From the NCBI RefSeq assembly GCF_000466405.1, contig NZ_KE952949.1, positions 77,498 to 141,497 of the forward strand: a stretch of 64,000 nt of DNA. The letters run 5' to 3'. Source of the DNA: Atopobium sp. oral taxon 810 str. F0209 (GTDB taxonomy: Bacteria; Actinomycetota; Coriobacteriia; Coriobacteriales; Atopobiaceae). A program made the translations under genes and the position numbers. The notes under the pieces were generated by a model. The model was not told the origin of the DNA and made no database searches. It saw only the letters and a list, made by a program, of their open reading frames with translations. Below, piece by piece: positions 25,205 through 33,874 of this stretch (within the stretch, counting starts at the first letter, position 1; every line of letters begins with the position of its first letter).

Positions 25205-26931
25205 GCCCTTACCTCCCATGCGGCGCTCTCCTGCGCAGCCGCCCACAGGCGTCGGTATTCCTCCGAAGCACCCAGCAGCTCTTCATGCGTGCCTTGCGCA
25301 TCTATGGTGCCGTCTTTTAGCACAACTATCTTGTTCGCCCCTGTAATGGTGTGCAACCGGTGGGCGATGACCAACACAGTCTTGCCCTTTATAATCTCGG
25401 AGATGGCGGCGTTCATCTTCTCCTCGTTTTCCGGGTCGATGAATGCAGTTGCCTCGTCCAGCACGATGACCGGAGAATCCTTCAGTAATGCCCGCGCGAG
25501 AGAGATGCGCTGTCGCTCGCCGCCGGATAACATCTTTCCACCATCGCCTGCGGGCGTGTCGATTCCTTGGGAAAGACGCGCAAGGAACTCATCGCATTGT
25601 GCACGGCGGGCAGCTTCTAACACCTCCTCACGGCTGGCCTCAGGTCGGCCAATGAGGATGTTCTCGTACAGACTGGTGTTGAACAGGAACTGCTCCTGAG
25701 AAACGTAGGAGATCTGATCGTTCAGTGCCTCGATGCGCATGTCGGTTAGGTCCTGCTCGCCCAGTGTGATGCGTCCGCTGTCAAGGTCGTAGAAGTGTAC
25801 CAGCAGCTTTGCCAGGGTGGATTTCCCGCTGCCGCTCTCGCCTACAAGTGCTGTCATGGTGCCTTCATTCAGTTCCAGGTTGATGCCATGGATGACCTCG
25901 GTATCCTTGTAGGTGAAGTGCACATTCTCGAAACAGATATCGTGGTTTGCGCCCTCAAAGCTGCGCTCGGATTGCTTGAGCGCAGGATGCTCAATAAGCT
26001 TCTCCAGCTCGTCGATCTTGTAGTTGAGTTGCGGGAACTTACCGCCGAAGCTCATGGCCTTCAGCAGTGGTGACCCCACTGCAAACGACATGCACACAAC
26101 TAGGATGAGGTTGGCCAGCGTGCTCCAGCCCTGTAACACAAACCAAGCACCGACGGGAATCGTGAACAGTGCCACACAAGGGATGATGCTGGAATAGAGC
26201 GCCATCCAGGGCCAGCAGACCTTGTACCACGCCAGCGTGAAGTCGCGGTAGCTCGTGATGTCGGTCTTAAAGCGCTTATAGCTTTCGCCGTCGCGGTTGA
26301 AGATCTTCACGACCTCCATGCCGTTGATGTACTCGATGATGGTGTTGTTCATCTTTGCTGCTGAGCCGTAGTAGGCATCCATGCGACTCATGCCTGCCTT
26401 GTACATCATGCCCATGGCCAGCAGGCCCAACGGCAGGGAGGCGATGCATAGCAGGGTAAGTTTCCAGTCCACGAAGAACATGGCTAAAATCACAATAACT
26501 GGTACGAGCAAGTTTCCGATGCCTTCGGGAATGGCGTGCGCAAGCAAGATCTCGATAGTTTCGATGTCATCGGTGAACATCTTTTTGATGCGTCCGTTGC
26601 CTAGTTCACGAATGGTGCCAAGCGGCTGCATCTCCAGCTTTTGCTGCAGGATGGTGCGGATATTCTTCAACGTGTTATAGGCACAGATATGGGAATATTC
26701 AAGGCCTTTCACATACAGTACTGCGTTGCCCGCCAGACACACCGCTGTACACGTCACTATTAGCAGCACGTATCCCATTTCCAGCGATTGTCCTGCGATT
26801 AGTGGAACAAGGATTTGATACAGGAAGAAGTATGGGACGACGCCCAACACGATGGCGATGCAGACGCACGCCACTGCCTTGTATGTGTAGCCCATGTATC
26901 CTTCCATGTATGGTCGGACTTTTTTAAACAC
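25201..26931 (-). CDS. ABC half-transporter, permease-ATPase fusion (first of pair)
   Basis: A 576-residue exporter-fold protein: six membrane helices (about 15-300, starting GYTYKAVACVCIAIVLGVVPYF), then an ATPase with Walker A GESGSGKSTLAKLL, Q-loop YVSQEQFLFN, signature LSGGERQRISLARALL and Walker B VIVLDEATAFIDPENE. It is the first structural gene after the TetR gene, 61 bp away, with a palindromic operator-like site in that gap (26947-26964). Both ATPase sites of the pair look intact, unlike many degenerate heterodimers. Confidence 0.88.
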   Translation of the reverse strand: MFKKVRPYMEGYMGYTYKAVACVCIAIVLGVVPYFFLYQILVPLIAGQSLEMGYVLLIVTCTAVCLAGNAVLYVKGLEYSHICAYNTLKNIRTILQQKLEMQPLGTIRELGNGRIKKMFTDDIETIEILLAHAIPEGIGNLLVPVIVILAMFFVDWKLTLLCIASLPLGLLAMGMMYKAGMSRMDAYYGSAAKMNNTIIEYINGMEVVKIFNRDGESYKRFKTDITSYRDFTLAWYKVCWPWMALYSSIIPCVALFTIPVGAWFVLQGWSTLANLILVVCMSFAVGSPLLKAMSFGGKFPQLNYKIDELEKLIEHPALKQSERSFEGANHDICFENVHFTYKDTEVIHGINLELNEGTMTALVGESGSGKSTLAKLLVHFYDLDSGRITLGEQDLTDMRIEALNDQISYVSQEQFLFNTSLYENILIGRPEASREEVLEAARRAQCDEFLARLSQGIDTPAGDGGKMLSGGERQRISLARALLKDSPVIVLDEATAFIDPENEEKMNAAISEIIKGKTVLVIAHRLHTITGANKIVVLKDGTIDAQGTHEELLGASEEYRRLWAAAQESAAWEVRA

Positions 26932-26946
26932 TGAATCACCTCTCTT

Positions 26947-26964
26947 AGTTAGATTTATCTAACT
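26947..26964 (-). promoter_or_regulatory. Palindromic operator candidate before the ABC/ECF genes
   Basis: AGTTAGAT and ATCTAACT form a perfect 8-bp inverted repeat separated by two bases, in the 61-bp gap between the TetR gene and the first transporter gene. AGTTAG also occurs, paired with TTAACT, in the palindrome before the TetR gene, so one regulator could bind both. Confidence 0.6.
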
Positions 26965-26992
26965 CGATAGCTAAAAAATAAACTCTTCTTTA

Positions 26993-27616
26993 TCAGGCCT
27001 TCGGCTCCGAAAAGCCAAGGGCGCGATGCCAATCGATGAATTGGATGGTCAGCTGACAGTGGAGCCGGATTTCCTCGTCGGTGAAATCATGTATGAAAGG
27101 TTCGAACATCGTGCTCCAGAATGCGGTTGTCAGCACGTGAAGTTCCCGCGGAGTGATGCCGACTCTGGCAAGGCTGCGATCCGCTGCTGCTTGATAACAC
27201 TTGTAGGTTTCCGCGCATACTTTTTCGACAATCTTGTGTTGGAAGTCCTGATAGCGCGTTCCCTCCGAGCACTTGACGAGCAGTGTGAAGCCATCTTTTC
27301 GGGCGATCATGAATTCGAACCACCAGTCCATATAGCCTTCGGTTAGCGTCCACATGTCGTAGAGCTGATCATCTGTCATTGTGGAGTAATTGATGCTCTT
27401 GGATGCAATGACCGCGTCGATATCGTCCACGGTAGGCTGCACCAGTGCCTGGAAAAGGTCTTCTTTTCCACCGTAACGCTTGTACAACGCTCCCGTTGTG
27501 ACGCCAGCCTTCGCGCAAATTTTACGCAGAGATGCGTTAAGAAAACCCTTTTCTAGAAATTCTTCTTTTGCACTCTCCTTAATCATTGGATCAATTGCTT
27601 TATCGAAGGTTGCCAT
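26993..27616 (-). CDS. TetR family transcriptional regulator
   Basis: A 207-residue regulator with an N-terminal TetR-type helix-turn-helix (about 8-55: IKESAKEEFLEKGFLNASLRKICAKAGVTTGALYKRYGGKEDLFQALV) and an all-helical ligand domain. Start 27616 is chosen because AGGAG lies 6 bp upstream; a longer in-frame reading has no ribosome site. It heads the minus-strand cassette and very probably represses it, since palindromes lie both before its own gene and before the transporters. The ligand is unknown; it may be the transported compound. Confidence 0.9.
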   Translation of the reverse strand: MATFDKAIDPMIKESAKEEFLEKGFLNASLRKICAKAGVTTGALYKRYGGKEDLFQALVQPTVDDIDAVIASKSINYSTMTDDQLYDMWTLTEGYMDWWFEFMIARKDGFTLLVKCSEGTRYQDFQHKIVEKVCAETYKCYQAAADRSLARVGITPRELHVLTTAFWSTMFEPFIHDFTDEEIRLHCQLTIQFIDWHRALGFSEPKA

Positions 27617-27642
27617 ACTGCTCCTATGTGCAGATTTCAAGT

Positions 27643-27685
27643 GTGATAACGTTGTTATCACAGTAAGTTAATGCTTGCTAACTTA
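27643..27685 (-). promoter_or_regulatory. Two inverted repeats upstream of the TetR gene
   Basis: GTGATAAC-GTT-GTTATCAC (27643-27661) is a perfect palindrome 26 bp before the tetR start. TAAGTTA and TAACTTA (27664-27685, eight-base spacer) follow it immediately. On the minus strand the second reads TAAGTTAG...TAACTTA and resembles the palindrome at 26947. These are likely autoregulatory operators. Confidence 0.6.
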
Positions 27686-27900
27686 GATGTCAACCATGAT
27701 TTTCTTGCGGCATTACGTTGGGACTGTTTGTGCGTTGGACGGCACACAATCTCTTTCGAAATGAAGTCATGACGCGCTGCTGAGTAGGTGACGAGGCAAG
27801 ATAAGAGGGTCTTTTCATGGCAACTGCTTGCTGCAGCTGCCCGAATATCTTTCTATCCGCTAAAGTATTCAAGAATGTATTTGCAAGAGAAGAGGCTTAC

Positions 27901-29328
27901 ATGACTCAAACTATCCAGACACCTAAGTTCTCGAGCGCGCATTTTATTGGTATCGGCGGCGCAGGCATGAGTGGTATTGCGCTTGTTCTTTTTCAGCGGG
28001 GTTGCAAGGTTACAGGCTCGGATCTCAAGAACTCGCGTTACGTGCGTGACCTTGAGCATGCAGGTATTGATGTTCGCATTGGTCATCAAGCAGCAACTAT
28101 TGATGAGCTTAAGCCCGATGTGGTTGTTATTTCTACCGCAATCCCCGAGACCAATCCCGAGCTTGCTCGCGCGCGCGAGCTGGGTATTACCGTCTGGCGT
28201 CGCGCTCAGATGCTTTCTGCGTTAGGAGAGGGTGCAAAGACGATTGCCGTTGCTGGCACCCATGGAAAGACCACCACAAGCTCTCTGGTGGCTACGGTTC
28301 TTGATCATCTAGGTTGTGACCCTTCCTTCCTCATTGGTGGCATCGTTGAGGAATATGGCACCAATGGTCGCAATGGTTCTGGCGGCTACTTTGTTTGCGA
28401 AGCAGACGAGTCTGACGGCTCTTTCCTCTTTCTCAATCCCAATGTGGTTGTTGTAACCAATATTGAGGCTGACCACCTCGATCACTACGGTACGCTCGAG
28501 AATATCGAGAAGACCTTTTGTCAGTTCATGGACTTGGTAGGCAAAGAAGGCGCCATTATCATCTTTGGTGACAATCCCCACTATGTTGAGCTCGCCAAGT
28601 CTACAGGTCGTAAGGTTGTGACCTATGGTTTTGGCGAAAATGTTGACTATCGTTGTGTGCCCAGTGAGGCTCAGCGAGGTTTGCAGAGTTACTTTGATGT
28701 GGTCTGCCCTAGTGGTGTGACATTGCACTCTGGTCTGCATGCCAATCCAGGTAAACATAACATGGCAAATGCGACAGCGGCACTGGCTGTAGCAGGTGTT
28801 TTGAATCTTGATCTTGAAAAGGCAGCTGCATCTGTAGCCGAGTTCAGAGGTGCTCACCGTCGTTTTACTCATGTAGGCGATGCAGCAGGTATCACTGTGG
28901 TTGATGATTATGGACATCACCCCACTGAGATTGAGGCTACTCTTACGGCTGCTTCCAAACTTGACTTTGAACGTGTTGTCTGCGTTTTTCAGCCGCATCG
29001 CTACAGCAGGACTCAGGCGCTGGCTAGTGAATTTGGCACTGCTTTTGATAATGCTGATGTGCTCGTAGTTACTGACGTTTTCTCTGCTGGTGAAATGCCA
29101 ATTCCTGGTGTTTCGGGCAAGACGGTTGCCAATTCGGTCAAGGGCAATGGGCATGTTCAACAGGTAGAATATCAGCCCAGTCGCCGTAAGCTTATTTCCC
29201 AGCTTGTCCAACTATGTCGTCCGGGTGATTTGGTGATTACTCAGGGCGCAGGCGATATTACTCAGGTGGGGCCAGCTTTGCTTGATGCTCTGCGAGAGCG
29301 TGATATGGAAGGGACAACCGAGGGCTAG
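27901..29328 (+). CDS. murC: UDP-N-acetylmuramate:L-alanine ligase MurC
   Basis: MurC attaches L-Ala to UDP-MurNAc, the first step of stem-peptide synthesis. The 475 residues contain the nucleotide-sugar loop HFIGIGGAGMSGIALVL, ATP loop AVAGTHGKTTTSSLVATVL, VCEADESDGSFLFLNPNVVVVTNIEADHLDHYG and the C-terminal DDYGHHPTEIEATL and QPHRYSRT. Start ATG 27901 is chosen to give the family N-terminus; the ribosome site GAGAAGAGG is modest. The 284 bp before it (27617-27900) holds the TetR operators and no other gene. It resumes the dcw cluster after the transporter cassette. Confidence 0.95.
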   Translation: MTQTIQTPKFSSAHFIGIGGAGMSGIALVLFQRGCKVTGSDLKNSRYVRDLEHAGIDVRIGHQAATIDELKPDVVVISTAIPETNPELARARELGITVWRRAQMLSALGEGAKTIAVAGTHGKTTTSSLVATVLDHLGCDPSFLIGGIVEEYGTNGRNGSGGYFVCEADESDGSFLFLNPNVVVVTNIEADHLDHYGTLENIEKTFCQFMDLVGKEGAIIIFGDNPHYVELAKSTGRKVVTYGFGENVDYRCVPSEAQRGLQSYFDVVCPSGVTLHSGLHANPGKHNMANATAALAVAGVLNLDLEKAAASVAEFRGAHRRFTHVGDAAGITVVDDYGHHPTEIEATLTAASKLDFERVVCVFQPHRYSRTQALASEFGTAFDNADVLVVTDVFSAGEMPIPGVSGKTVANSVKGNGHVQQVEYQPSRRKLISQLVQLCRPGDLVITQGAGDITQVGPALLDALRERDMEGTTEG

Positions 29329-30242
29329 TGAGCGTATTTAATGCCTACATAGCCCTTTTGGGGAAGATAAATGGTGAGGTAAAGCGAGACGTGCCTTTGT
29401 CTCGCTTGACTTCTCTGCGCATTGGTGGTGTGGCAGCGCTTTATGTTGCCCCACGTGACTATGCGGCACTTTCACGTACGATAGAAGTGCTAGGCACTCA
29501 GAAACTGCCTTGGGTTATTTTAGGCCGTGGGTCATCAATACTTGCTTCTGATGAGGGCTATCGTGGTTGCGTTATTGTCCTGACAGGTGAGTTTGACGAG
29601 CTTAGTGTAGATGGTTCAACTGGCATTGTGACTGCGGGCGCCGCCACGCGTCTGGGTAAAACCTGTTCGGCTGCCCTTACAGTAGGACTTTCTGGTATGG
29701 AGTTTCTCGCAGGTATTCCTGGTAGCGTAGGCGGGGCACTCTCAATGAATGTAGGTACTGAGCGTTGCTGGCTTAATAGTATCGTGCATGATGTAGTGAG
29801 CTTTAAGCCTGGTGGGGGGCTTGTTCGTCGCCGAGCCGTAGAGATTGATTGGGGCCGTCGTTGGTGCTCTTTGCCAGCAGATGAGATTATCCTTGAAGTT
29901 AGTTTTTCTTTGCAGTCAGCTAAGGCAGAGACGATTGCTCAGGAGATGGAAACTCATCTTGCTGAGCGCAGAATTTTGCCTTTAGGTGCTCAGAGTTGTG
30001 GGGCGCTTTTTGTAGAACCACGCGCTGCTTCGGTACATGAATTGGTGCGGCGCTGTGGTTTGCGCGGATCTCGTGAAGGTGGCGCACAGCTGCATCCCAG
30101 CCAAGCAAATTATGTGGTCAATCGCGGTGGAGCGTGCGCTGCTGATGTACTTGCTTTGATGAATCGTGTACATAGTGAAGTCTTGGCGTATAGTTCCGTT
30201 GATTTACGTTCCGAGGTTAAGCTCCTCGGTTTTGAGGTATAG
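29328..30242 (+). CDS. murB: UDP-N-acetylenolpyruvoylglucosamine reductase MurB
   Basis: MurB reduces UDP-GlcNAc-enolpyruvate to UDP-MurNAc with FAD and NADPH. The 304-residue product shows SRLTSLRIGGVAALYVAP, the FAD-binding LGRGSSILASDEGYRGCVI, GLSGMEFLAGIPGSVGGALSMNVG, the catalytic-serine region GAQSCGALF and the late GGAQLHPSQANYVVNRGGA. The GTG start overlaps the murC stop by one base. The position between murC and ftsQ is common in actinobacteria and Firmicutes. Confidence 0.94.
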   Translation: MSVFNAYIALLGKINGEVKRDVPLSRLTSLRIGGVAALYVAPRDYAALSRTIEVLGTQKLPWVILGRGSSILASDEGYRGCVIVLTGEFDELSVDGSTGIVTAGAATRLGKTCSAALTVGLSGMEFLAGIPGSVGGALSMNVGTERCWLNSIVHDVVSFKPGGGLVRRRAVEIDWGRRWCSLPADEIILEVSFSLQSAKAETIAQEMETHLAERRILPLGAQSCGALFVEPRAASVHELVRRCGLRGSREGGAQLHPSQANYVVNRGGACAADVLALMNRVHSEVLAYSSVDLRSEVKLLGFEV

Positions 30243-30253
30243 GGGAGTCACGT

Positions 30254-31543
30254 ATGGCTCAAGACAACACACCCAAAAAGCCAACTCCTCGCAAGCCTAC
30301 CCCGCGAAGCAAAGCTTCTGTGACTGTGGGTCGCAAGAAGAGTGCACCTAAGCTTTCGGTACCTGCTAGCAGTACAGGTTCACGCCTACCTAAAGTGGGC
30401 AAGCGTTCTGCTCAAACAGGGCGCCTACAAACCCCTTCGACGGCAGTTGCGGCGGCTCCTAAAAAGAAGCAAATCTTTGCCGCTCCATCTCCTGCCGTAC
30501 GCCGCAAGCAGCGTCAGTCAGCAACACAGCCTGATGAGGGTACGCGGCATACACCAACCCTCAAGGGTGTAGCCATTGCGGTTATTGTAGTGGCCACGCT
30601 CGCTGTTATCGCTGTTATTGCGCTTACCATCCTCTCACATACAGCCGTCTTTACTATTAACAATGTGGTTGCGACCTCTAGTGAGCATGTCTCTGATAGC
30701 AGTATCGTGCGCCTTGCTCAAGTAGAAGAGGGGGCAACGCTGCTCAATCTTGACGCTGACAAAATTGAGGAAAACATCAAGCGTAATCCTTGGGTTGCTG
30801 AGGTACATCTGTCGCGCGTCTTTCCTTCGACCCTAAAGATTACAGTGACCGAACATAAGGTAAGAGCCTTGGTCATTATGAATGGCAGTGAGGTTGTGTG
30901 GTGTTTGGGCGACGGTGGTGTGTGGCTCGAACCTATCTCAGTCAAAGCCGAGAGCGGTGAAAGTTTCAAAGCCGCTGTACTCAAGAAAGCTCAGAGTATG
31001 GGAGCTCTGCTTATTGCAGACTCACCTGCAAAGCTCAATCCACGCGCTGGTTCTAAGGCCACAGCCGAGAGTCTGCAAGCTGCTATCAAATTTGAGGAAG
31101 GCTTTACCGAAGAGCTTTCAAAGCAGATCTTGAGCTATTCTGCACCGTCTGCAGCGAGCGTGAGTTGTACGCTCAAGTCAGGCGTTACTGTTTCTTTGGG
31201 TAAGGCAACAGATATTACTGCCAAGGAATCAGTTATCTTGGCTTTGCTCAAAAAGCATGCGGGCAAGATTACCTATATCAATGTCCGCGTAGCAAGTAAT
31301 CCGTCATATCGCATGGTTGACTCGGATAATGTCCAAGAGGGAACTGGAGCCTTAGGTGAAGGCGCCAGTGCTGATGACTCTGTCATTGCAGCAAATTCCA
31401 GTGGGTCAAAGACTCAGGATGATGCGAGCTCTGATGAGGGTAGTAGTGATGTGTCTGATGAGAGTGGCCAGAGCCCTGAAGGCGACAATGACAACTCTCA
31501 AGCAGATTCAAGTTCCACAGATGAGTCAAGTCCTGAAGCTTAA
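30254..31543 (+). CDS. ftsQ: Cell division protein FtsQ/DivIB
   Basis: FtsQ is a bitopic protein linking early and late divisome proteins. The 429 residues have a Lys/Pro/Arg-rich cytoplasmic tail (about 1-105), one membrane segment (about 108-132: GVAIAVIVVATLAVIAVIALTIL), a POTRA domain (FTINNVVATSSEHVSDSSIVRLAQVEEG, then NPWVAEVHLSRVFPSTLKITVTEHKVRALV) and a beta domain. The last 75 residues are a Ser/Asp/Glu-rich low-complexity tail outside the membrane, which makes it much longer than E. coli FtsQ. It starts 11 bp after murB. Confidence 0.92.
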   Translation: MAQDNTPKKPTPRKPTPRSKASVTVGRKKSAPKLSVPASSTGSRLPKVGKRSAQTGRLQTPSTAVAAAPKKKQIFAAPSPAVRRKQRQSATQPDEGTRHTPTLKGVAIAVIVVATLAVIAVIALTILSHTAVFTINNVVATSSEHVSDSSIVRLAQVEEGATLLNLDADKIEENIKRNPWVAEVHLSRVFPSTLKITVTEHKVRALVIMNGSEVVWCLGDGGVWLEPISVKAESGESFKAAVLKKAQSMGALLIADSPAKLNPRAGSKATAESLQAAIKFEEGFTEELSKQILSYSAPSAASVSCTLKSGVTVSLGKATDITAKESVILALLKKHAGKITYINVRVASNPSYRMVDSDNVQEGTGALGEGASADDSVIAANSSGSKTQDDASSDEGSSDVSDESGQSPEGDNDNSQADSSSTDESSPEA

Positions 31544-31665
31544 AGTATCTACCTTGAGACTTTTGGCACATTTGCAGCTAAAGGATTTAAGAGTCCACGT
31601 TAAGACTGGACAGATGGTTAAATAAGCCGCTTTTTCCTGCAATTTCCACAATTCAAAAATTTTAC

Positions 31666-31697
31666 TTGACGTGACTCCGTGCATGTGCAAATATAAC
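31666..31697 (+). promoter_or_regulatory. Putative ftsZ promoter
   Basis: TTGACG (31666-31671) is followed by AAATATAAC (31689-31697), giving a 17- to 20-bp spacer depending on the -10 chosen. It lies in the 270-bp gap after ftsQ, upstream of the hairpins before ftsZ. Confidence 0.4.
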
Positions 31698-31762
31698 GCG
31701 CTTTAGAACAAACATCGAGGTCAACTTGAGGTTTAGGGTTTCTCGAGCTTTTCTAAAGTGCG

Positions 31763-31802
31763 TTCTGCCGCGCAAGCGGCGATGCACGGAGGCGCGGCAG
31801 AA
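31763..31802 (+). promoter_or_regulatory. Alternative hairpins in the ftsZ 5' leader
   Basis: TTCTGCCGCGC (31763-31773) pairs perfectly with GCGCGGCAGAA (31792-31802), an 11-bp stem. The 5' arm can instead fold locally as GCCGC-GCAA-GCGGC (31767-31780), closed by a GNRA-type tetraloop. The two folds exclude each other. The long stem ends 11 bp before ATG 31814. No long T run follows, so translational control or RNA processing is more likely than termination. Confidence 0.55.
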
Positions 31803-31909
31803 AGAAGTACTACATGGCAAAAAACAGGAATGTACGTAAACGCAACACACATGCAATACAGGCACAGACGAACCAAAGAGTCGCACAACAAGCAACAGGA
31901 GGTCCTACC

Positions 31910-33043
31910 ATGACGAACGACGATAACCTCAACAATTACCTTGCAGTCATCAAGGTGGTTGGCGTCGGCGGCGGCGGCACGAACGCTGTCAACCGCATGA
32001 TCGAAGAGGGAATTCGTGGTGTCGAGTTCGTGGCCATCAACACGGACGCACAGCAGCTTGCCATTTCCGATGCTGACATCAAGGTCCACATTGGATCCGA
32101 TTTAACCAAGGGTCTGGGTGCTGGTGCTCGCCCTGAGGTTGGTGCTGAGGCTGCTGAGGATTCTCATGATGAGATCAAGGCTGCACTTGCTGGCTCCGAT
32201 ATGGTCTTTATTACAGCCGGCGAGGGTGGCGGCACAGGCACGGGAGCCGCTCCCGTTGTTGCCGATATTGCAAAAAATGATCTGGGCGCTTTGACCGTTG
32301 GCGTTGTAACTCGTCCCTTTACCTTTGAGGGTCGTAAGCGTTCTGCTAATGCCGTTGACGGCATCGAGCAGCTTTCTGAGAATGTCGATACCCTCATTGT
32401 TATCCCCAACGATCGCCTTCTCGATCTTTCTGAGAAGAAGACCACGATGCTTGAGGCGTTCCACATGGCAGATGATGTCCTCTGCCAAGGTACCCAGGGT
32501 ATTACCGACCTCATTACTGTTCCCGGTTTGATTAACCTCGACTTTGCAGATGTCACCACCATCATGAAGGGCGCTGGCACCGCAATGATGGGTATCGGTA
32601 CTGCTTCCGGTGACAATCGTGCAGTCGACGCTGCCGAAGAGGCCATTTCCAGCCGTCTGCTTGAGAGCTCTATTGATGGCGCTACTCGCGTCCTGCTTTC
32701 CATTGCTGGCAACAAGGACTTGGGTATCCAAGAGATTAATGATGCTGCAGACGTTGTCGCTAAAAATGTTGACCCTGAGGCCAACATCATCTTTGGTACC
32801 GTTGTTGACGAGAGCCTTGGCGATCAGGTTCGTGTGACCGTTATCGCTACTGGTTTTGATGGTGGCAATGTCCAGGAGAAGCTGCCTGAGATGAATGTTG
32901 ACCGTAGGTCTTCTCGCTCAAGCCGTCCTGCCACTTCTAGCTCTCGCAGTACTCAGAACACCACCCGCAACTCCACTCCTCAGCAGTCGGGCAATGACAA
33001 AGCTTTTGACATTCCCGATTTCCTCAGGAACAGCCGCATCTAG
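31910..33043 (+). CDS. ftsZ: Cell division protein FtsZ
   Basis: FtsZ is the tubulin-like GTPase that forms the division ring. The 377-residue form begins [30 protein letters not shown] and has the tubulin signature [19 protein letters not shown], the T7 loop [22 protein letters not shown] and a conserved C-terminal peptide [11 protein letters not shown] that binds SepF/FtsA-type partners. ATG 31910 has an excellent AGGAGGT 6 bp upstream. An in-frame ATG at 31814 with a weaker site would add 32 basic, Gln-rich residues ([18 protein letters not shown]...); either a leader peptide or an alternative FtsZ N-terminus is possible. Confidence 0.96.
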   Translation: MTNDDNLNNYLAVIKVVGVGGGGTNAVNRMIEEGIRGVEFVAINTDAQQLAISDADIKVHIGSDLTKGLGAGARPEVGAEAAEDSHDEIKAALAGSDMVFITAGEGGGTGTGAAPVVADIAKNDLGALTVGVVTRPFTFEGRKRSANAVDGIEQLSENVDTLIVIPNDRLLDLSEKKTTMLEAFHMADDVLCQGTQGITDLITVPGLINLDFADVTTIMKGAGTAMMGIGTASGDNRAVDAAEEAISSRLLESSIDGATRVLLSIAGNKDLGIQEINDAADVVAKNVDPEANIIFGTVVDESLGDQVRVTVIATGFDGGNVQEKLPEMNVDRRSSRSSRPATSSSRSTQNTTRNSTPQQSGNDKAFDIPDFLRNSRI

Positions 33044-33044
33044 T

Positions 33045-33851
33045 ATGCAAGCGCCGACTCTTTCCCGTCACGAGTCGTATGGTGTGACCCTGCTTGGCGA
33101 TTTTGCTCGTCCTGGCGGGGTCACGCTTGCATTTACGGAACGCACAGGTGGCCGTTCACTGTCTCCCTTTGCTTCTCTTAACTTGGGGGATGCCTGTGGC
33201 GACGAGCCAGAGGTAGTGAACGCCAATCGCAGGCTTGCTCTTGAGGCATTGGGCTGTGAAGACTATGCAAATAAACTCATCAATCCTCATCAGGTACATG
33301 GTGATCATTTAGTTGTTTTGAGTGAGAAGGATAACGAAGCGTGGTCTGCAGCTTTTGCCGAGGCGCGAGCCGGTGCTGATGGCGTCATCTGTACCGTACC
33401 CAATGTGCCCGTTTTGCTTTGCTTTGCTGACTGTGTGCCTGTCATTCTCGTGTGTTCAGGTGGCTTTGCAGTAGTGCATTCAGGTTGGCGAGGAAGTATT
33501 GCGCGTATCTCCCAAAAAGCGGTATCTGTGCTCTGCGCAAAGACGGGAGTGTGTCCCCGCGAAATCAATGCGTACGTGGGTCCGCATATTGGACGGATGG
33601 ACTATGAGGTGTCCGCTGATTTGGCTAAGCGTTTTATAGGTGAGTTTGGTGAGGCAGCGGCGGCTGACGTGCGCCATTTGGATTTGGGCTTTGCCGTGCG
33701 TGCGGCTTTGCTTGATGGGGGAGTTATTCCTGAGCGCATTGTTAGTGTTGAGGAATCAACAGCGAGTACGACAGGTCGCTTCTTTTCGTATCGCGCCGAG
33801 CACGGTCACTGTGGCCGCCATGGTGCACTAGCTTTTATGGCTGCAGAATAG
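33045..33851 (+). CDS. pgeF: Peptidoglycan editing factor PgeF (YfiH/laccase-domain protein)
   Basis: Members of the YfiH family act in E. coli as L,D-amidases that remove L-Ser wrongly built into UDP-MurNAc peptides; older annotations call them polyphenol oxidases. The 268 residues show the family metal site: the HQVHGD block (INPHQVHGDHLVVL), ADGVICTVPNVPVLLCFADCVPVIL and AVVHSGWRGSIARI. The late HCGRHGALAF motif is present as EHGHCGRHGALAFM. ATG 33045 starts one base after the ftsZ stop, the usual neighbourhood in Gram-positives. Confidence 0.9.
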   Translation: MQAPTLSRHESYGVTLLGDFARPGGVTLAFTERTGGRSLSPFASLNLGDACGDEPEVVNANRRLALEALGCEDYANKLINPHQVHGDHLVVLSEKDNEAWSAAFAEARAGADGVICTVPNVPVLLCFADCVPVILVCSGGFAVVHSGWRGSIARISQKAVSVLCAKTGVCPREINAYVGPHIGRMDYEVSADLAKRFIGEFGEAAAADVRHLDLGFAVRAALLDGGVIPERIVSVEESTASTTGRFFSYRAEHGHCGRHGALAFMAAE

Positions 33852-33874
33852 CTTTTGTAGAGGAGGGAAGTGTA

